A stretch of DNA of 64,000 bases from Rhipicephalus microplus (GCF_043290135.1 NC_134702.1:90244317-90308316); one strand, 5' to 3'; shown: positions 45,919 through 59,009, counted from the first letter of the stretch. Numbers and translations: made by a program. Notes: a model not told the origin generated them from the sequence alone.

Positions 45919-45999
45919 TCAAAGCCGCAAGCATCAGCAGCAACAGCAGGAGTTGCGGGCCGTCTCGCGTGCGCGCCCGACTCACGAGCAAGGCTTCAG

Positions 46000-46790
46000 G
46001 ATAAGAACAATACCATAACAACACTCCTGGAGGGCCCGTAGAAGAGCGCGCGCGCGCGACTATAATCGATTAGGCGAGCCACGTATATAACTGCCCCGGA
46101 CTCGGCAGGCGTAGGTCCTGCACGCTGAGAAGCACTCCGGCAGCGGTGTAGTGGTGGGAGGGCTAGACGCTGCTGCAGACAAGGAGGGACCATTGAGCAG
46201 AACGGACGCGTCTCACGGCGCGGCTCCGGCCGGCAGGGGTGGAGCCACGCGAGAGGCTCCGGCGCCGAGTAGAGATACCGGGAACTGGTTTGACCGGATA
46301 ACTAATGACCGGCTCTCGCAGTGGGGGCAACCGGAGCCCCGTGTAATGCCGCCAGGAGCGGACAGGGGTCACGCCGACGAGGCCAGCGCCGTGATCCATT
46401 CTTGGCGCCGCGGACAGGTCCATTCATCCTGCTTGCTGCTGCTCCCGGGCAGCGAGGACGGAAACGGCGCTGGTCTTCAGCCCTCTCCTCCGTGGCTCCT
46501 GCCCGCACCTTTTCCTACGGAGGAGTCGCTGTTTAAACCTGCGTGCTTGTCCGCTTCGCCCCCTCTTCGCCTCCGGGCGTCGACGTCGTCGTTGCAGAGT
46601 ACACACGCTGATGGTGCCGAGGGGCGAAATGAGGCGCCGATTAGCATCGACGAGTGGCGCTGGTGGTGGCGCCCTTTCTGGTTATCGTCGTCGTCCGTAT
46701 ATGTAATCGAGAGCCCCCCCCCCCCCCCGTTCATTCACCAAAAGCGTGGTACCGCGTTTGCTCGCGCGTAGTCGATCGTCCCACGGCTTC
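46000..46790 (+). promoter_or_regulatory. GC-rich region with TATA box, possible promoter/5' exon
   Basis: A 'gtatataac' TATA-like box at 46083-46091 sits at the edge of about 650 bp of CpG-rich DNA, unlike its AT-rich surroundings. A start site about 30 nt downstream would fall near 46115. The long plus-strand open frame in it starts with GTG, not ATG, and shows no domain, so I do not call a protein. It could be a 5' UTR or first exon of a host gene extending beyond the visible coding signals. Confidence 0.35.
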
Positions 46791-47009
46791 GTCGGGAAAA
46801 CGAGCGGATGACGTGATCGCGCAACAATAATCGGAGGTGATTATTCGCGTTGGCGTAATCCTCTGTCTTCGTCGAGGGCCCCCGTCAGCGAATGCGAGAG
46901 ATCACTATAGCGAGACTACTATGCATGTTCAGAAATGATATCCGCTGCTGTTACAAGCTTTGTTTGTTGCCTCCTCCAGTGGAGAGAACGAAGGAAGAGA
47001 ACGTGAAGG

Positions 47010-47290
47010 CCCAATTTTCTTTTAATTAGGCACAACACTAGTTAGAACTAACAGACAAGAAAGACCCGTTCATAAAGTGGATGGCGGGATGACCGTCGCT
47101 GTAGCTCAGTTGCTGGAGCATCGGACGCGTTACTCGAAGGCCACAGGTTCGAGCCTTGCCAGCGGGAAGCTATTTTTTCATCTATAAGCTTTACTTTCTT
47201 CACATTTGCAACTTAATTACTGCAAGTAATGTTCTTTGTACCTTCCTTGCTCTCCTTTTCTGTTAGTTCTAATTACTTTTGTGGAGAGGG
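47010..47290 (+). mobile_element. tRNA-like repeat with inverted ends
   Basis: The core 'gctgtagctcagttgctgga' with B-box 'caggttcgagccttgcc' resembles a tRNA. 'gttagaactaacagacaag' on the left and 'tgttagttctaatta' on the right are inverted. The stems do not close properly and the tail is not tRNA, so I read it as a SINE/MITE-like repeat rather than a tRNA gene. Confidence 0.5.
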
Positions 47291-47644
47291 AGCTTGTACT
47301 AGAGCTCGCGTTTACTGAATTGCTTTATTATACAGAAGTCGCAACAACACATGCACGCCATTTACCAATGACAAGTTCTGCACATGCAACATCGGCTGTC
47401 CCAGTAATTGGAATGTCAACAAAAACAGAACTGCATCCGTCCGTGCATCCATCTAGAGAACACTCAAAGTACAACCATCTCGAATACCCTGTGGTACATA
47501 TGTATACGGTGACCAAATGCTACAGTCTTGCTTACCAACTATTTTAAATTCGTTACGCAAAGATAATGGTCTCGATGTATCCACTTTGTCGCTGAAAGCC
47601 TACATGACATGTTTGTATGATTGCTTCTGCTGCCATAGGTTAAT

Positions 47645-48170
<526 letters not shown>

Positions 48171-48659
48171 CGCCTTGCTTTCTACACCTTATCACCTCTG
48201 AGACGGGCGCGCACTTTGTTTTCCAAAAAAACACTGCCAGGTGGTGCTCATGTCTCACGTGTGACGTGACTTGATGCGCTCGTTCGCCTCCACTGCACGC
48301 TCGAGGCACTCTAACGCAGCGCCTCCGGCATACCATTCACCTATTTTCTTGCGCAGAACGTCAAATAAATGTTTTGTTAACTCTCTCCACACGCAAGACT
48401 GTCGCCTTTCGACGACATTTGCAGATTACATGCAGATACGGGGCCAATTTGTTTTTGTCGTTTTCTTACTGTCTTCATCAATACGGGTATTTGCTTTTTC
48501 TTGGCTTTTCAAATGTTTACGCAATACCCTTGTTCATTATTTTTTGCCATGTTTCTTTACTGTTTTTGCTGTTCTGTTCATGCATTAGCTATGCTTTCAA
48601 CTGCTGTAACCACTCAGTGTATGTGAGGTGACCAGGTTCCGCTCAAGCTGCTCAGTGCA

Positions 48660-48725
48660 GCTTTTTCGCCTCGTCTCCTCGCGACCTAGTTGCGCAATAA
48701 ACTTAATCAATCAATCAATCATTTA
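48660..48725 (+). mobile_element. LINE 3' end with AATC tail
   Basis: 'gacctagttgcgcaataaac' followed by 'ttaatcaatcaatcaatca'. The AATAAA and AATC-repeat tail are like the 3463-3535 fragment. Confidence 0.4.
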
Positions 48726-48889
48726 TTGTGTTACTCTGTTCCCGTTGATCGGTGATTGAGGTCTCTGGAGTTCTATACGTATATACTATCAATGTTTAAT
48801 ACCCTACTATGAAACTAACAGGGTCACCGACCAGAAATGCATTCATGCGTTTTTTTCAAAACGACTCTCATTCGCTTCTTGCACTTCCA

Positions 48890-49128
48890 TTAATTGATAT
48901 GTGGGGTTTAACGTCCCAAAGCCACCATATGATTATGAGAGACGCCGTAGTGGAGGGCTCCGGAAATTTTGACCACCTGGGGTTCTTTAACGTGCGCCCC
49001 AATCTGAGCACATGGGCCTACAACATTTCCGCCTCCATCGGAAATGCAGCCGCCGCAGCCGGGATTTGATCCCGCAACCTGCGGGTCAGCTGCCGAGTAC
49101 CTTAGCCACTAGACCACCGCGGCGGGGC
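48890..49128 (-). mobile_element. Ruka SINE, full length
   Basis: 'taattgatatgtggggttta' to 'ctagaccaccgcggcggggc'. Flanked by 15-bp target duplications differing at one base: 'cttcttgcacttcca' (48875-48889) and 'cttctcgcacttcca' (49129-49143). Confidence 0.9.
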
Positions 49129-49514
49129 CTTCTCGCACTTCCAGTTTGAGCAGTGGCTTTCTTCGCCCACATGTCCGGTGTACCAGGGGGTAGCGCACTG
49201 GACCTGTGCCATTCGTCCCCACCCCCACCGAAATTTTCTTCGCCATGTCATACATAGCGCAAAATGATCATTTGCCTGGCCGGACCCCACTTCAAAAAAG
49301 GGGGATTCCCACTCCCCTCTGCACGAAAAAACAAAAAACTTTCTGCCTACGCCTCTGAGTGTGAGTATTCCATCATCATTCCTCTCCTAGCAGTCGAGTT
49401 TAGAGGGTAACTGAAGTTTAGTGTAACTCCATGATTTACTCCTAGACAACATTGTCGCTGACAACGTCACTTTCTGGCATACATGCTGTCAGTTATCACT
49501 CTACTACTACAAGT

Positions 49515-49800
49515 GATAGGAAAAGAGCATATTTAGCTCATCATCATCCTCATCATCATCTGCCTGACTACGCCCACTGCAGGACAAATGCCTTCCTCAT
49601 GTTCCGCCAGCCAACTCCATCCTGTGCTTGCTGCTGCCACTTTATATTCGCGAACTTCCTAATCTCATCTGCCCACCTAACTTTTTGTCTCCCCTTCCCT
49701 GCTTGCCTTCTCTCAGAATCCAGTCAGTTACACTTAATGACCAGCGATTATCCTGCCTACGTGCTACGTTCCCACCCCATGTCCATTTCTTCTTCTGGAT
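49515..49800 (-). mobile_element. RTE-clade LINE 3' end
   Basis: Reverse complement of the 42785-43066 type: the (TCATCA)n tail at 49538-49561, then 'gcccactgcaggacaaatgc', 'cttcctaatctcatctgccc' and 'catgtccatttcttcttctg'. The frame is more decayed than in the plus-strand copy. Confidence 0.7.
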
Positions 49801-49988
49801 TTCAACTTTCAACTATATGATCTCTTTAACCCCGATTTGTTCCCCGACCCTCTCTGCTCTCTTCTTGTCTCTTAAAGTTGTACCTGTCATTTCCCCTTCC
49901 ATCGCTCGCTGCGTCGTCCTCAACTTAAGTTAAAAAAGTTGAACCCCTTTTGTAATCCTCCAGATTCCTGCTCCGTAGGTAAGTTCTC

Positions 49989-50187
<199 letters not shown>

Positions 50188-50493
50188 ACCGGGTCTGTAT
50201 ACAGAAAAACTAGTCCAGAGGTGTAAGTTTCCTTTTTGGTCCAGGCAGTTGAACGATGAGGGGGGGGGGGGGTATTCGCACGAGCCATGCACTATCACGG
50301 AGGCAGAAAATGAATCCGCCATTGTTGCGGTCATAATTGGGAAGTGCATTTGCGCATACTACGTTCCAACCATGCGCTTGCATTTTTAGAACAAAATGAT
50401 GCATGTAACGGGAATGTTCAGGTTTGTATGTGTGCCAAGGAAGGCAGAACGAATCCTCTTGCGGACAATGAAAATAAAGGAGAGGCCACACTG

Positions 50494-50538
50494 ATGATTG
50501 ATTGATATGTGGGGTTTAACGTCCCAAAACCACTATAT
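50494..50538 (-). mobile_element. 45-bp Ruka tail insertion
   Basis: Only the 3' tail of Ruka ('attgatatgtggggtttaac' to 'accactatat'), precisely flanked by 15-bp target duplications 'ggagaggccacactg' at 50479-50493 and 50539-50553. An extreme 5' truncation. Confidence 0.9.
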
Positions 50539-50929
50539 GGAGAGGCCACACTGGCCCTCGCCTCTCGCTCGTGCTACTGACGCCACTGGGCTGGCGTTCG
50601 TCCTGTGTTGTGTTTGTATAAGTCGTAGTTTTGCAATGCTCCGTCAGAAAGTTCGCAAAGAACGTCGAGATTCTCTATTCTTCAGATCGAGAGCGATGAA
50701 ACGCTTCTGAATTTTGCCAGAAACTGTGCTCTGCAATTTGTCACCGGTCTCCGTTTCCTGTCAACGGGACCGTGACAGTTTAACATGTCTTTTTTGGGTA
50801 TCAATCATGATGTTTCGTGGCGACCGTAAACACCTGTCACTATTTGAGCAGATGGTTGGCCAGAGGGCTGGGCATATTGGTAACACATGTCTATTGGTAA
50901 CGAGTGCATAGAGAGCCAAATATGACACA

Positions 50930-53570
50930 GTGAGTGACTTTATTGGTCTGACTATTTTGCACTCAGCTCATTTTCTCATATCGTTTAGTGCACTTCCCGC
51001 AGGCGCCTCGCTAGCTCTCCCAACAAAAATCTTTCTCTATCTATTTTGTCTCTCTCCCCTTTTTTTCTTTTATAAACCTGCATGAGCCTCATTTCTAGCG
51101 TATTTCTTTAACCTCTCCCTTCCGGCTCCACTTTTCGTATAAGTGCAGGGTATATAAATCAGAAGTTTTTTTTTTCTCTCTCTTTCTTCTACCTTCTCCT
51201 GTTTCAATAGAATTTAGAGCACGTGTCCACACAATCTTGCTCCTTTCGTGGCGCTTCGTTGAAACTCAATCATTCGAAGAGGGTACGTTGTCCTTTGGAT
51301 AGTCTTTATTACTATTTCTGTTTTTTTAATACAGTATATGCGCTGCAAAATAATGTTATGGTGAACACGAACAACTACAAAAGAAGCGGAACTATCGGCC
51401 TTCATCGTCAGAACAACAAAAAAAAAACGAAAGCTTTCAGACTGACATAATACAGCCAGCCGTCATCGTCCATAATGTCACGGGGTGGTGACGATGTTGA
51501 ACGTGTAATTGGCCACTCACATGATAAGAAGGAAGGAAACGTTCGTGACAATACGTGAGCAAGCTTAGCAAGTGCTGACTGCAGTATCTCGCTAGAATAA
51601 TAACACTCGTCCCAGCCAACTTTATATTTATTTCCTCTACCGTGCACAAAGCGCGTAGCAAGCATTTACCATTTCCTGAGTGCGAATACACCTAAGCAGC
51701 CTATCAGATTTTTCTGACGCACTTGAGCTTATTGCCATGTGGGGTTCGACGTGCAGTACAAGTTCGAAGAACAGCTTACGCTTCGTTATATAGGCGTACA
51801 TGACTCAGTCATACACGCACTGCCTCAGTCTGCATTGCCTCTCCCTGTAACCCCGCCGGCCACATTACGACGGGTTACTTACCGTGTACAACAGAATAGC
51901 GCTGTAAGTGTTCGGGACCTTCAGGTTCAGTCCGCCATCCCTCTCAGCCCGTGTCAGCTCAGCTGTCTTGCATCTCGCTCTTCGTCGCGCTGTCTAGCGA
52001 GTACTCCTCAAAACTAAACGTGTGCCTTTCGAAAGATGCCTCGCCGCGTATACACTAACACGCCTACGCGCTTCTATGGCGAGTGCTTATTAGACGTATC
52101 CGCGAGACGCAAGGCGGAAACGACGTCAGGTATGTGCTCGGACATACGATGCGTACCAGGCTCGGAACGCGGAGGGCCCCAAGCGCGCGTTATGAATGAG
52201 TAACAACATGAAAGACTCCACCGTTGATTCATGTGTGTCTACAGCCGAGACTGTTGTTGAGGGGGCGTCCATTGAGAATCTTCTCTCGGCTCCCCCCCCC
52301 CCCCGATCCCAGTTACGAGGTGCCCTGCTATTAGTCGCAGATACGGGAGGCCCCGTCACTGCGCCTTAGCAGCCAGAGAAGAGGGGGATCAGCGATGGGA
52401 TGGGAAGGGGGAGTAGCATCGTAAATTTTTAGACTCCGTATATGCTTCTCAGGTGATGAAATACGATATAGATAGGAATGCATGTCCAGAGCGCTGCGTC
52501 ATGCTGCAGATAGGCGTGCGTTAGTACGGCTTGCAGTATAATACGTTCACTACGTATTACGCGCGCAGGCAGAAACGACAACACGAACACGCAGGCGAGG
52601 TGGCGTTGCCGTCGCTATAGGGTATCGTGTAGGTGGCGCAAGCTCGCACACTCTACTCAAGCGTGGCGGGCAAGCCATTTACGGGAGCAACAGGTCCCTC
52701 TTTCACGGTCCGGCCCCTGCAATTTGCTCGGGCTGCTTTATTAGTGTCATTACGAGGGGGTGCTCGCATAGACGCATTACACGCGGGAAACTGGCAACGC
52801 GCCCGTCCTGATATCTTATCCGCGTACGTCGCTGTTATTGGACGATTTATTTTACTTTCGTCATACGCTCCAAATACTTTTTATTATACCCTGCTTTCAT
52901 TCTACTCGTCACGTTTCTTCGGCCACGCGGGATGCGGAAAACACGTTCTTGCAATCTTGCATGAAGGGAGATAAATTGTAGCCCACGGCCAAACGCCAGG
53001 GATGAAAGTGTTTGTCCGTAGTATAATCATACTATTACAATTATTATTGTGGTATGAAGCCACTAAAATCGATGCATAAATTAAATTTGAGTCACCCACA
53101 GTCAAGGGTGAACTAAAGTAGTAACGAGAAAGTTCACCCCCGAATGACAAAATTCTGCTTACTCTGTATTTGGACGAACATTTTGATCGCTTGTCAGTAG
53201 ACGCGATACATGTCTTGCCTGAACGAAACTGCTTGGTCAGGTGGAATGAACAACTACGGTATTAACAGCGTCCGAGTGGTCTTTATCGCTTGCTTGCCAC
53301 CCCTGTTCATTCGCCATTCGTGTGCTTTGCTGAGCTGACGGATGATGACTGGGACCGCGATTATGTGGCCTTGCTGGACTCGCGAACGAGAGTAACATAA
53401 TATGGCGCATACTTGTTAGGCAGGTAACGCAGGCGGCAGTTGGGCGGTTCATCGTCGTCGCGAAGGGAAAAGTGTGACAGCGCATCGTGAAGTCCACCTA
53501 CGAGAGTACAATGTAAGTCGAGCACCAGTTTTCTTTGTGCGCGTTTCTGTGCGCGTGTGTGTTTGTGGTA
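50930..53570. other. No gene seen
   Basis: 'agtgagtgactttattggtc' at 50932 may be a tiny LINE tail. Otherwise pyrimidine-rich and mixed DNA with short unsupported frames and a C-run at 52290-52305. Confidence 0.4.
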
Positions 53571-53579
53571 ATCGTAATT

Positions 53580-53950
53580 GTTGGCGTTGTGCGGTCACAC
53601 TGAGAAACGCCCTAGTGGGGCCTCCGGCAATTAGGGCAACTGATGTTTAACTTGAACTGGACACTGGCCTGTAACATTTCGCCTCCATCGAAGTGCGACT
53701 GCCACCGCCGGGATCCAGTAGTAGTAGTGGTAGAAAACTTTATTATGTACATAATCCAGACAGGTTAGAACTCCAGTACCCCGAGGAATATACAGGGTGA
53801 AGAGCGAAGTCTCTCCGGCAGGGTGGTGCCCCTATTCCAGGGACCCACTGGCGCGAGCCATCCGTTCAGCTCTGTGGATCAGTCACAGCTGAATCCGCGT
53901 TCTTCGGGTCAGCAGCCGAGCGCTGTTAACCGCTACAGCAAATATTTGCG
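53580..53950 (-). mobile_element. Old Ruka copy split by a LINE 3' end
   Basis: The Ruka body ('gaaacgccctagtggggcct' to 'ccaccgccgggatcc', 53600-53712) continues after a gap as 'tcgggtcagcagccgagcgc' (53896 on). The gap holds a minus-strand LINE 3' end: a 'gtagtagtagtgg' tail, 'aaaactttattatgtac', 'ggcagggtggtgcccctatt' and 'actggcgcgagccatccgtt'. This is a nested insertion. Confidence 0.7.
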
Positions 53951-54299
53951 TTGGCACGTGTGTACGAGCGCATATGTGAGCGTGTGTGTGTGTCAACAGG
54001 GACTATAGTAAATTGGTACTATCGAATTAAGAATTTACAATCAACCCGCATCCCGCTTTTAAACTTCGGGTCGTGGTAGCCTGGCCACCGACGCTTTGGC
54101 ATGGTTGGTACCCTGACGCCGCGCTGCCTATCGCAGTTATACAGCTTCTCTCGCGCCTAACTTGTGCCATTTTCTTTCTGCGGCAGCTTTGCCATCGATG
54201 AGCTTGACTAATCGCCTGGGAGATGGCAGCTTTGAATGTCAACACTGGTCCCGTAAGGGGTGTCAGAAAGGCTGGCCTATTTTCTATAAGTAAACCAGA

Positions 54300-54421
<122 letters not shown>

Positions 54422-54673
54422 CGCTATGAGGAATGGGCGACGTGGCCTGGCTCATGTTGGAATAAGCCTGGCTCACGCCATGTTTATTCCATCTCACTTC
54501 TTCCTTCTCTACTTCTCCCAACCATCCCTACCTTCTTACGTCACAGGATTCCCCCTCCCCCCGAAAGATGGCACCGGTTACAAACTGCAACAAATTGAAG
54601 AAGACCATAAACAAAACAATGGCCAAGTTCACAGTTTCACGTCCCGACGGAGTTTCACTATTTCACTGAATCT

Positions 54674-55755
54674 TCAAGTCTGAGGGGGCAGTCCGGTGAT
54701 TTCTATGACGACTCTGGTGGACGAGCTTGACTGTTGCGTCCTGGATGGCATAACCACACCCTGGAAATCTGAACTGGTGATGACATTGATTGAGTTTTTG
54801 TGAGGAACAGACAAGGTTCGGAGTGCCTGTAGCATTTGAAGCTCGGATGTCGTCGGGGTTGTATTTTTCGTCGTGAATGGTGTCATCCTAGTGCTTGTTG
54901 TTTTCGTGCTTTTTGACAGACTGTGACGAAGTGCCTGAGTGATAGCGGTGTGCAAGCAGGGCTTCCGCGTCTTTCTCGGCGTTTTCTGTGATGGTGCAGT
55001 CGGTGTAATAGCAAGTGCGGAGAGTGTCCCTGTTGACTTTTCTTTGTGCGAAAGTGCCTGACGTCTTGCATTAGAGATCTTATTTTCCAATGTTCTTCAA
55101 TTGGAGAGTGCGCTTCCGTCAAATTTTGCGTTCGTCGATGCCCTCGTTGCAGTCTCTCTCGTTGTAGCATGAGTTTGTGAACTGGGCTTTGCTTGCTTTG
55201 CTGAGGCTGCTCAGGAAATGGCTGTAGTGGCACCCGTTCCGGAATGGGGCATTCATTTTATTCGGTGTTTGACGCGTCTTGTAGACAGCTGATGAATGGT
55301 GAACTGGTGTCTTGCTTGTCGGGCATAGTTGGTAATGCGTCATCATCGCTACCATGCTCTTCAGAGGCTTCGGTGACGGGGTTCATTACGGGCGCTTCCG
55401 AAAGACAACTGTGCAGGAGGTTTGATGTATCATGCACTTCTGAATTTGTTTGATTCATGAATTGGTGAGCTCTGAATGTGGGCGCCACAGGTGAAATGGC
55501 ATTACTAGGTTTGAAATGCAGATTTTGGCAAGTCTGCGGTGCCGTAGAAATGACACGAAGCTCTTCAGGGGCTTCTTTTTCGCTGTTCGCTGCGAGTAGT
55601 TCTTGCGCCTGGTAGCGTGTGACGTTCGATGCGTCTGAGCCTTCTGTTTTGTTTGGACTCTCGAGAGTGTGTGCACCGGACGGTGATGCATGAAACCGTA
55701 CGGAAGAAGAATGGCTTGACAGGGTATTTTTACGATGCGCCAGGTCATCTACCAT
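54674..55755 (-). pseudogene. Ser/Thr-rich reading region, unrecognised, broken
   Basis: A 165-codon frame (55258-55755; ATG, Ser/Thr/Glu-rich, stop TAA) is followed in other frames by a 138-codon stretch (54674-55090, Thr/Ser/Lys-rich, ending GLPPQT). Between them, two frames of similar composition overlap with stops. The even, low-complexity but codon-like composition over a kilobase suggests one decayed coding sequence, or an exon-rich region whose introns I cannot see. No domain or homologue is recognised, and no repeat landmark occurs in it. Function unknown. Confidence 0.3.
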
Positions 55756-56694
55756 GAATGCGGCGTCCTTACAAGGGAAGTGGTGAGCGCTAGGAGTGCT
55801 TGAAGAACCGCGTGACGAAAACCCAGGTGACCACGTATGCGAGACGAAGAGTGCAGGGCATCAGGTGGTTGAGCAACGTCTCGTGTCATATGCTGAAGCG
55901 ATGACTTCGAAAATGCCGACTTTCGCGCAGAAGGGAGGCGCGCTTGGCGGTTGGGTTTTTTCCAATATACGCATGGCCTTCTGTAAGTACACTCATGTGC
56001 CACTTCGTCTTGAGGCAGCCAGAAAGCAGCCATCGCGCCAACCTAAAATCTTTGTCGCTCGAAGGGGCCGCAAAGTAGCTAATTAGGTGCAATGCAGCCA
56101 CCAACAGCAACTCTAATCACTTTAACTTTTCAAGCGGCTTAGCTTGGTCCACTTGGTGGCTTGACGATCGGTCGGAGGGCGACATATGCGATGCCGTTCT
56201 AAATCGCGACACGAGAAACACGGCGTCCGAGATCGCTATTTTTAATCTAAACACGGCATCCATGGCGTGTTTAAGTGCTAAAAATTGATTTTGATACATT
56301 CCACCAATGTACGAGCTTCTAGGTTATAGTTTTTGTTGCCCGGGGTAATCTTCTGTTCGTTGACTGGGTTCTGGGGTGCACTCGTTACTTTCGTTATTAT
56401 AGAAAGTTTCCTGGTCTTCTCGCATTTCGTGTGTGTCACTTGTGGGCTGTCATGTTAGTCGCGTATTTGTGCTACTCGGGTGTGAGAAAATGTGCCAGGT
56501 AACGATGCACAGTTCCTTCAGGTGAAAGGTCTAAAGTATAATTGAGTAGTGTCGATAAGCAATATTTTGTGCTTCCCGCCACTACTGCGCCAGTTTCTTG
56601 CGCTGTTTCTTTTTTCTAAAATTATGGTTAAGAACTTTCATAAACTGTCCAAGCGTTCTATTTTTCCAACGTTAGAGCACAAGCAATGAGCGAT

Positions 56695-57045
56695 GAAGGT
56701 GAGATAAACTTCATTTGGTCCTAGAGAACCCGATCAGACACCCTTGAAGGGGGGTCAGCCGCAGTTGCTGGCCGCGCCCACGTCAATAACGAAAGGCCAT
56801 GGTCCTCCACCCGTTCGCAGGCCTCCTGGACTGCGAAGACCTGAACTGAGAGCATGGAGCTTTTAAGGGCTCTCTCCTAGTCATGTTCTGTGTTGAACTT
56901 TGCGTTACGTAACGCCGGGCCCTGCGAGAGCATGTGAGCGAGTGTGCATTTATGGGCCCCACAGCTATACGGCGTCTTCGGTTCATGCCTTCAGCAAAGT
57001 GATTGAATGTGCTACGAGACGAGAATGAACCTGCCTGCAGCATTT
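56695..57045 (-). pseudogene. LINE ORF2 C-terminal remnant
   Basis: The minus strand reads ALRNAKFNTEHD, a stop, then ERALKSSMLSVQVFAVQEACERVEDHGLS and LLTWARPATAADP in one frame. This is the C-terminal helix block of a common arthropod LINE (pattern WAVQ.A...A..HGL..P.WARPA). The 3' end 'gaccaaatgaagtttatctc' follows at 56710. One in-frame stop is visible. Confidence 0.6.
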
Positions 57046-57229
57046 GAAGAGACGACGACTGCGGTCCAACACTAAAAAAAAGATTGTGTTAAAAGGGTGT
57101 CTTTTCGTCCCACAGCAGTAATCATCATCAGGCTTGCGTGTGCTTCCTTTCTTTAAAATTGAATATCTCAGGACGCGAAGAGTCTTTCGTTGCCAGAGTT
57201 GTCGCTATACCATGCTATACGGAAGAATA

Positions 57230-57243
57230 CACCATAACTCAAG
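57230..57243. repeat. 14-bp target duplication (left of Ruka)
   Basis: 'caccataactcaag', identical to 57483-57496. Confidence 0.9.
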
Positions 57244-57482
57244 CCCCGCCGCGGTGGTCTAGTGGCTAAGGTACTCGGCTGCTGGCCCGCAGGTCGCGGG
57301 ATCAAATCCCGGCTGTGGCGGCTGCATTTCCGATGGAGGCGGAAATGTTGTAGGCCCGTGTGCTCAGATTTGGGTGCACGTTAAAGAACCCCAGGTGGTC
57401 GAAATTTCCGGAGCCCTCCACTACGGCGTCTCTCATAATCATATGGTGGTTTTGGGACGTTAAACCCCACATATCAATCAAT
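57244..57482 (+). mobile_element. Ruka SINE, full length, plus strand
   Basis: The clearest Ruka here: tRNA-like head 'ccgccgcggtggtctagtgg' (A-box TGGTCTAGTGG) and B-box 'gcgggatcaaatcccg', unique body ('atttgggtgcacgttaaaga', 'gtcgaaatttccggag'), and ATCA tail. Flanked by perfect 14-bp duplications (57230-57243 and 57483-57496), so the unit is 239 bp. It would be transcribed by RNA polymerase III from the internal boxes. Confidence 0.95.
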
Positions 57483-57499
57483 CACCATAACTCAAGCGC

Positions 57500-58738
57500 T
57501 TCAAGAGCGATGACAGATTTGGTGACATAATTTGGTGATGCTTCATATCTGCGACACAAAGAAAGACGTCACTTAGAACCATAGAACGTCACAAAGGTCT
57601 TGAAGTATCTAGAGTAATTTTCCCCTTCTTCAAATGAAGTCGGCACCTTAATCTGTCAACGCATCGTGCTTGCTGACGCAAATAAGGAAGTATGACCGCG
57701 TCCGAGGTTGCTGCCAGTGTGGTTATGCTGTTTAGATGTGAATAAAAAAGAAAATAACCAACGGACTTCGCAATGTCTTTCTCAAGCATGTACGCCACAC
57801 CTAATATTATTGTAAAAGAGCAGAGGGACGAATATCAGTATTTGCGCGTATACGCCCACGTATACATCCACTTTGGCAGCTCTTCAGTTACAGAGAGCCA
57901 TCGACGGTGGCAGCCTGATTGCTTACCCGTCGCGCAGCGTTTCCGTTTCCTCGGATCAGGTGGCTGCTGAAGGGAGCGTGCTCCTAGTCAACAAAACAAA
58001 CAAAAAAATTCGAGGCGGGAACCAGCGATGTACATAAACGTATTCCCACATTTTTTTTTTCTTCTCCACACACGTTTCGTGCCGACTGCCAGACAGGCGA
58101 TGTCAAAGATCGACGCGATGAGGGCGTGCGCGTTACCGCAGCTGCCCACCCGTCGATGTCTGTGGGATTCGCGCGTCGAACAAGAAATGCCCCCGTGTTG
58201 TTGGTGTCGTGACCGCACGCCCGGACGAGGAAGAGCTGGCCAGAGGCACCCGCCGACCGCTAACGCGGTTCGTCTTCCATATCTGTTCGGTTTGACGCGC
58301 AATTACTTCCAGAGGTGGCTGAGCGTATATACATGCGCACGCGTACGTGTCCATGCGCCATAAATGAGTAAAGGAGAGTGGAAGCGGGCAACCTCACCTA
58401 CTGCACGCACATCTTGCAGCGTTCAGTCGCTTCTTTCGTTGTGCCTCCCTGTGCATCGTTCGTTGGTGCCACCACTCGCGAGATACATGATTACCTTAGA
58501 CCACGTTCTCAGTTTTTACCTTTACTGTGAGAGCGACCATCGTTCGGCACCTGAATGTTTTTTGTCTACCACGTCATATGTCTTCAGCAGACGGAAGCAG
58601 GAAGTGTGAACAGAAGGATTGGCGTATTATAATGTGCTGCGCATCAGAGTGGCATTTTAGTGCATTGATGTTTTATAGAGGGAGGCAAAAGGAGGGCGAA
58701 CTGGTCTCTTTTCCTCTCTCCATCATACACATACACGC
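57500..58738. other. No gene seen
   Basis: Mixed sequence with short frames, none with a recognisable domain. Confidence 0.4.
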
Positions 58739-58742
58739 ACAA

Positions 58743-58992
58743 TTGATTGATTGATTGATTGATATGTGGGGCTTAACGTCCCAAAACCACCATATAATTG
58801 TGAGACGCCATAGTGGAGGGCTCCGAAAATTTCGACCACCTGGAGTTCTTTAACGTGCAGCCAAATTTGAGCACACGGGCCTACAACATTTCCACCTCCA
58901 TCGGAAACGCAGCCGCCGCAGCCGGGATTTGATCCCGCGACCTGCGGGTCAGCAGCCGAATACCTTAGCCACTAGACCACCGCGGCGGGGCT
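58743..58992 (-). mobile_element. Ruka SINE, full length, minus strand
   Basis: From a four-unit ATTG tail to 'ctagaccaccgcggcggggc'. Perfect 15-bp duplications 'cacatacacgcacaa' at 58728-58742 and 58993-59007. Confidence 0.95.
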
Positions 58993-59009
58993 CACATACA
59001 CGCACAAAC

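Noticed and set aside
46151..46771. 206-codon open frame in the GC-rich region
   Set aside because: Starts with GTG, has no domain and contains low-complexity Pro/Ser/Trp stretches. GC-rich DNA produces such frames by chance.
47094..47171. tRNA gene at 47.1 kb
   Set aside because: tRNA-like, but with unpaired stems, a non-tRNA tail and inverted flanking repeats. Treated as a repeat.
57244..57330. tRNA gene in the Ruka head
   Set aside because: A- and B-boxes are present but the cloverleaf does not close and the sequence recurs with a SINE body and target duplications.
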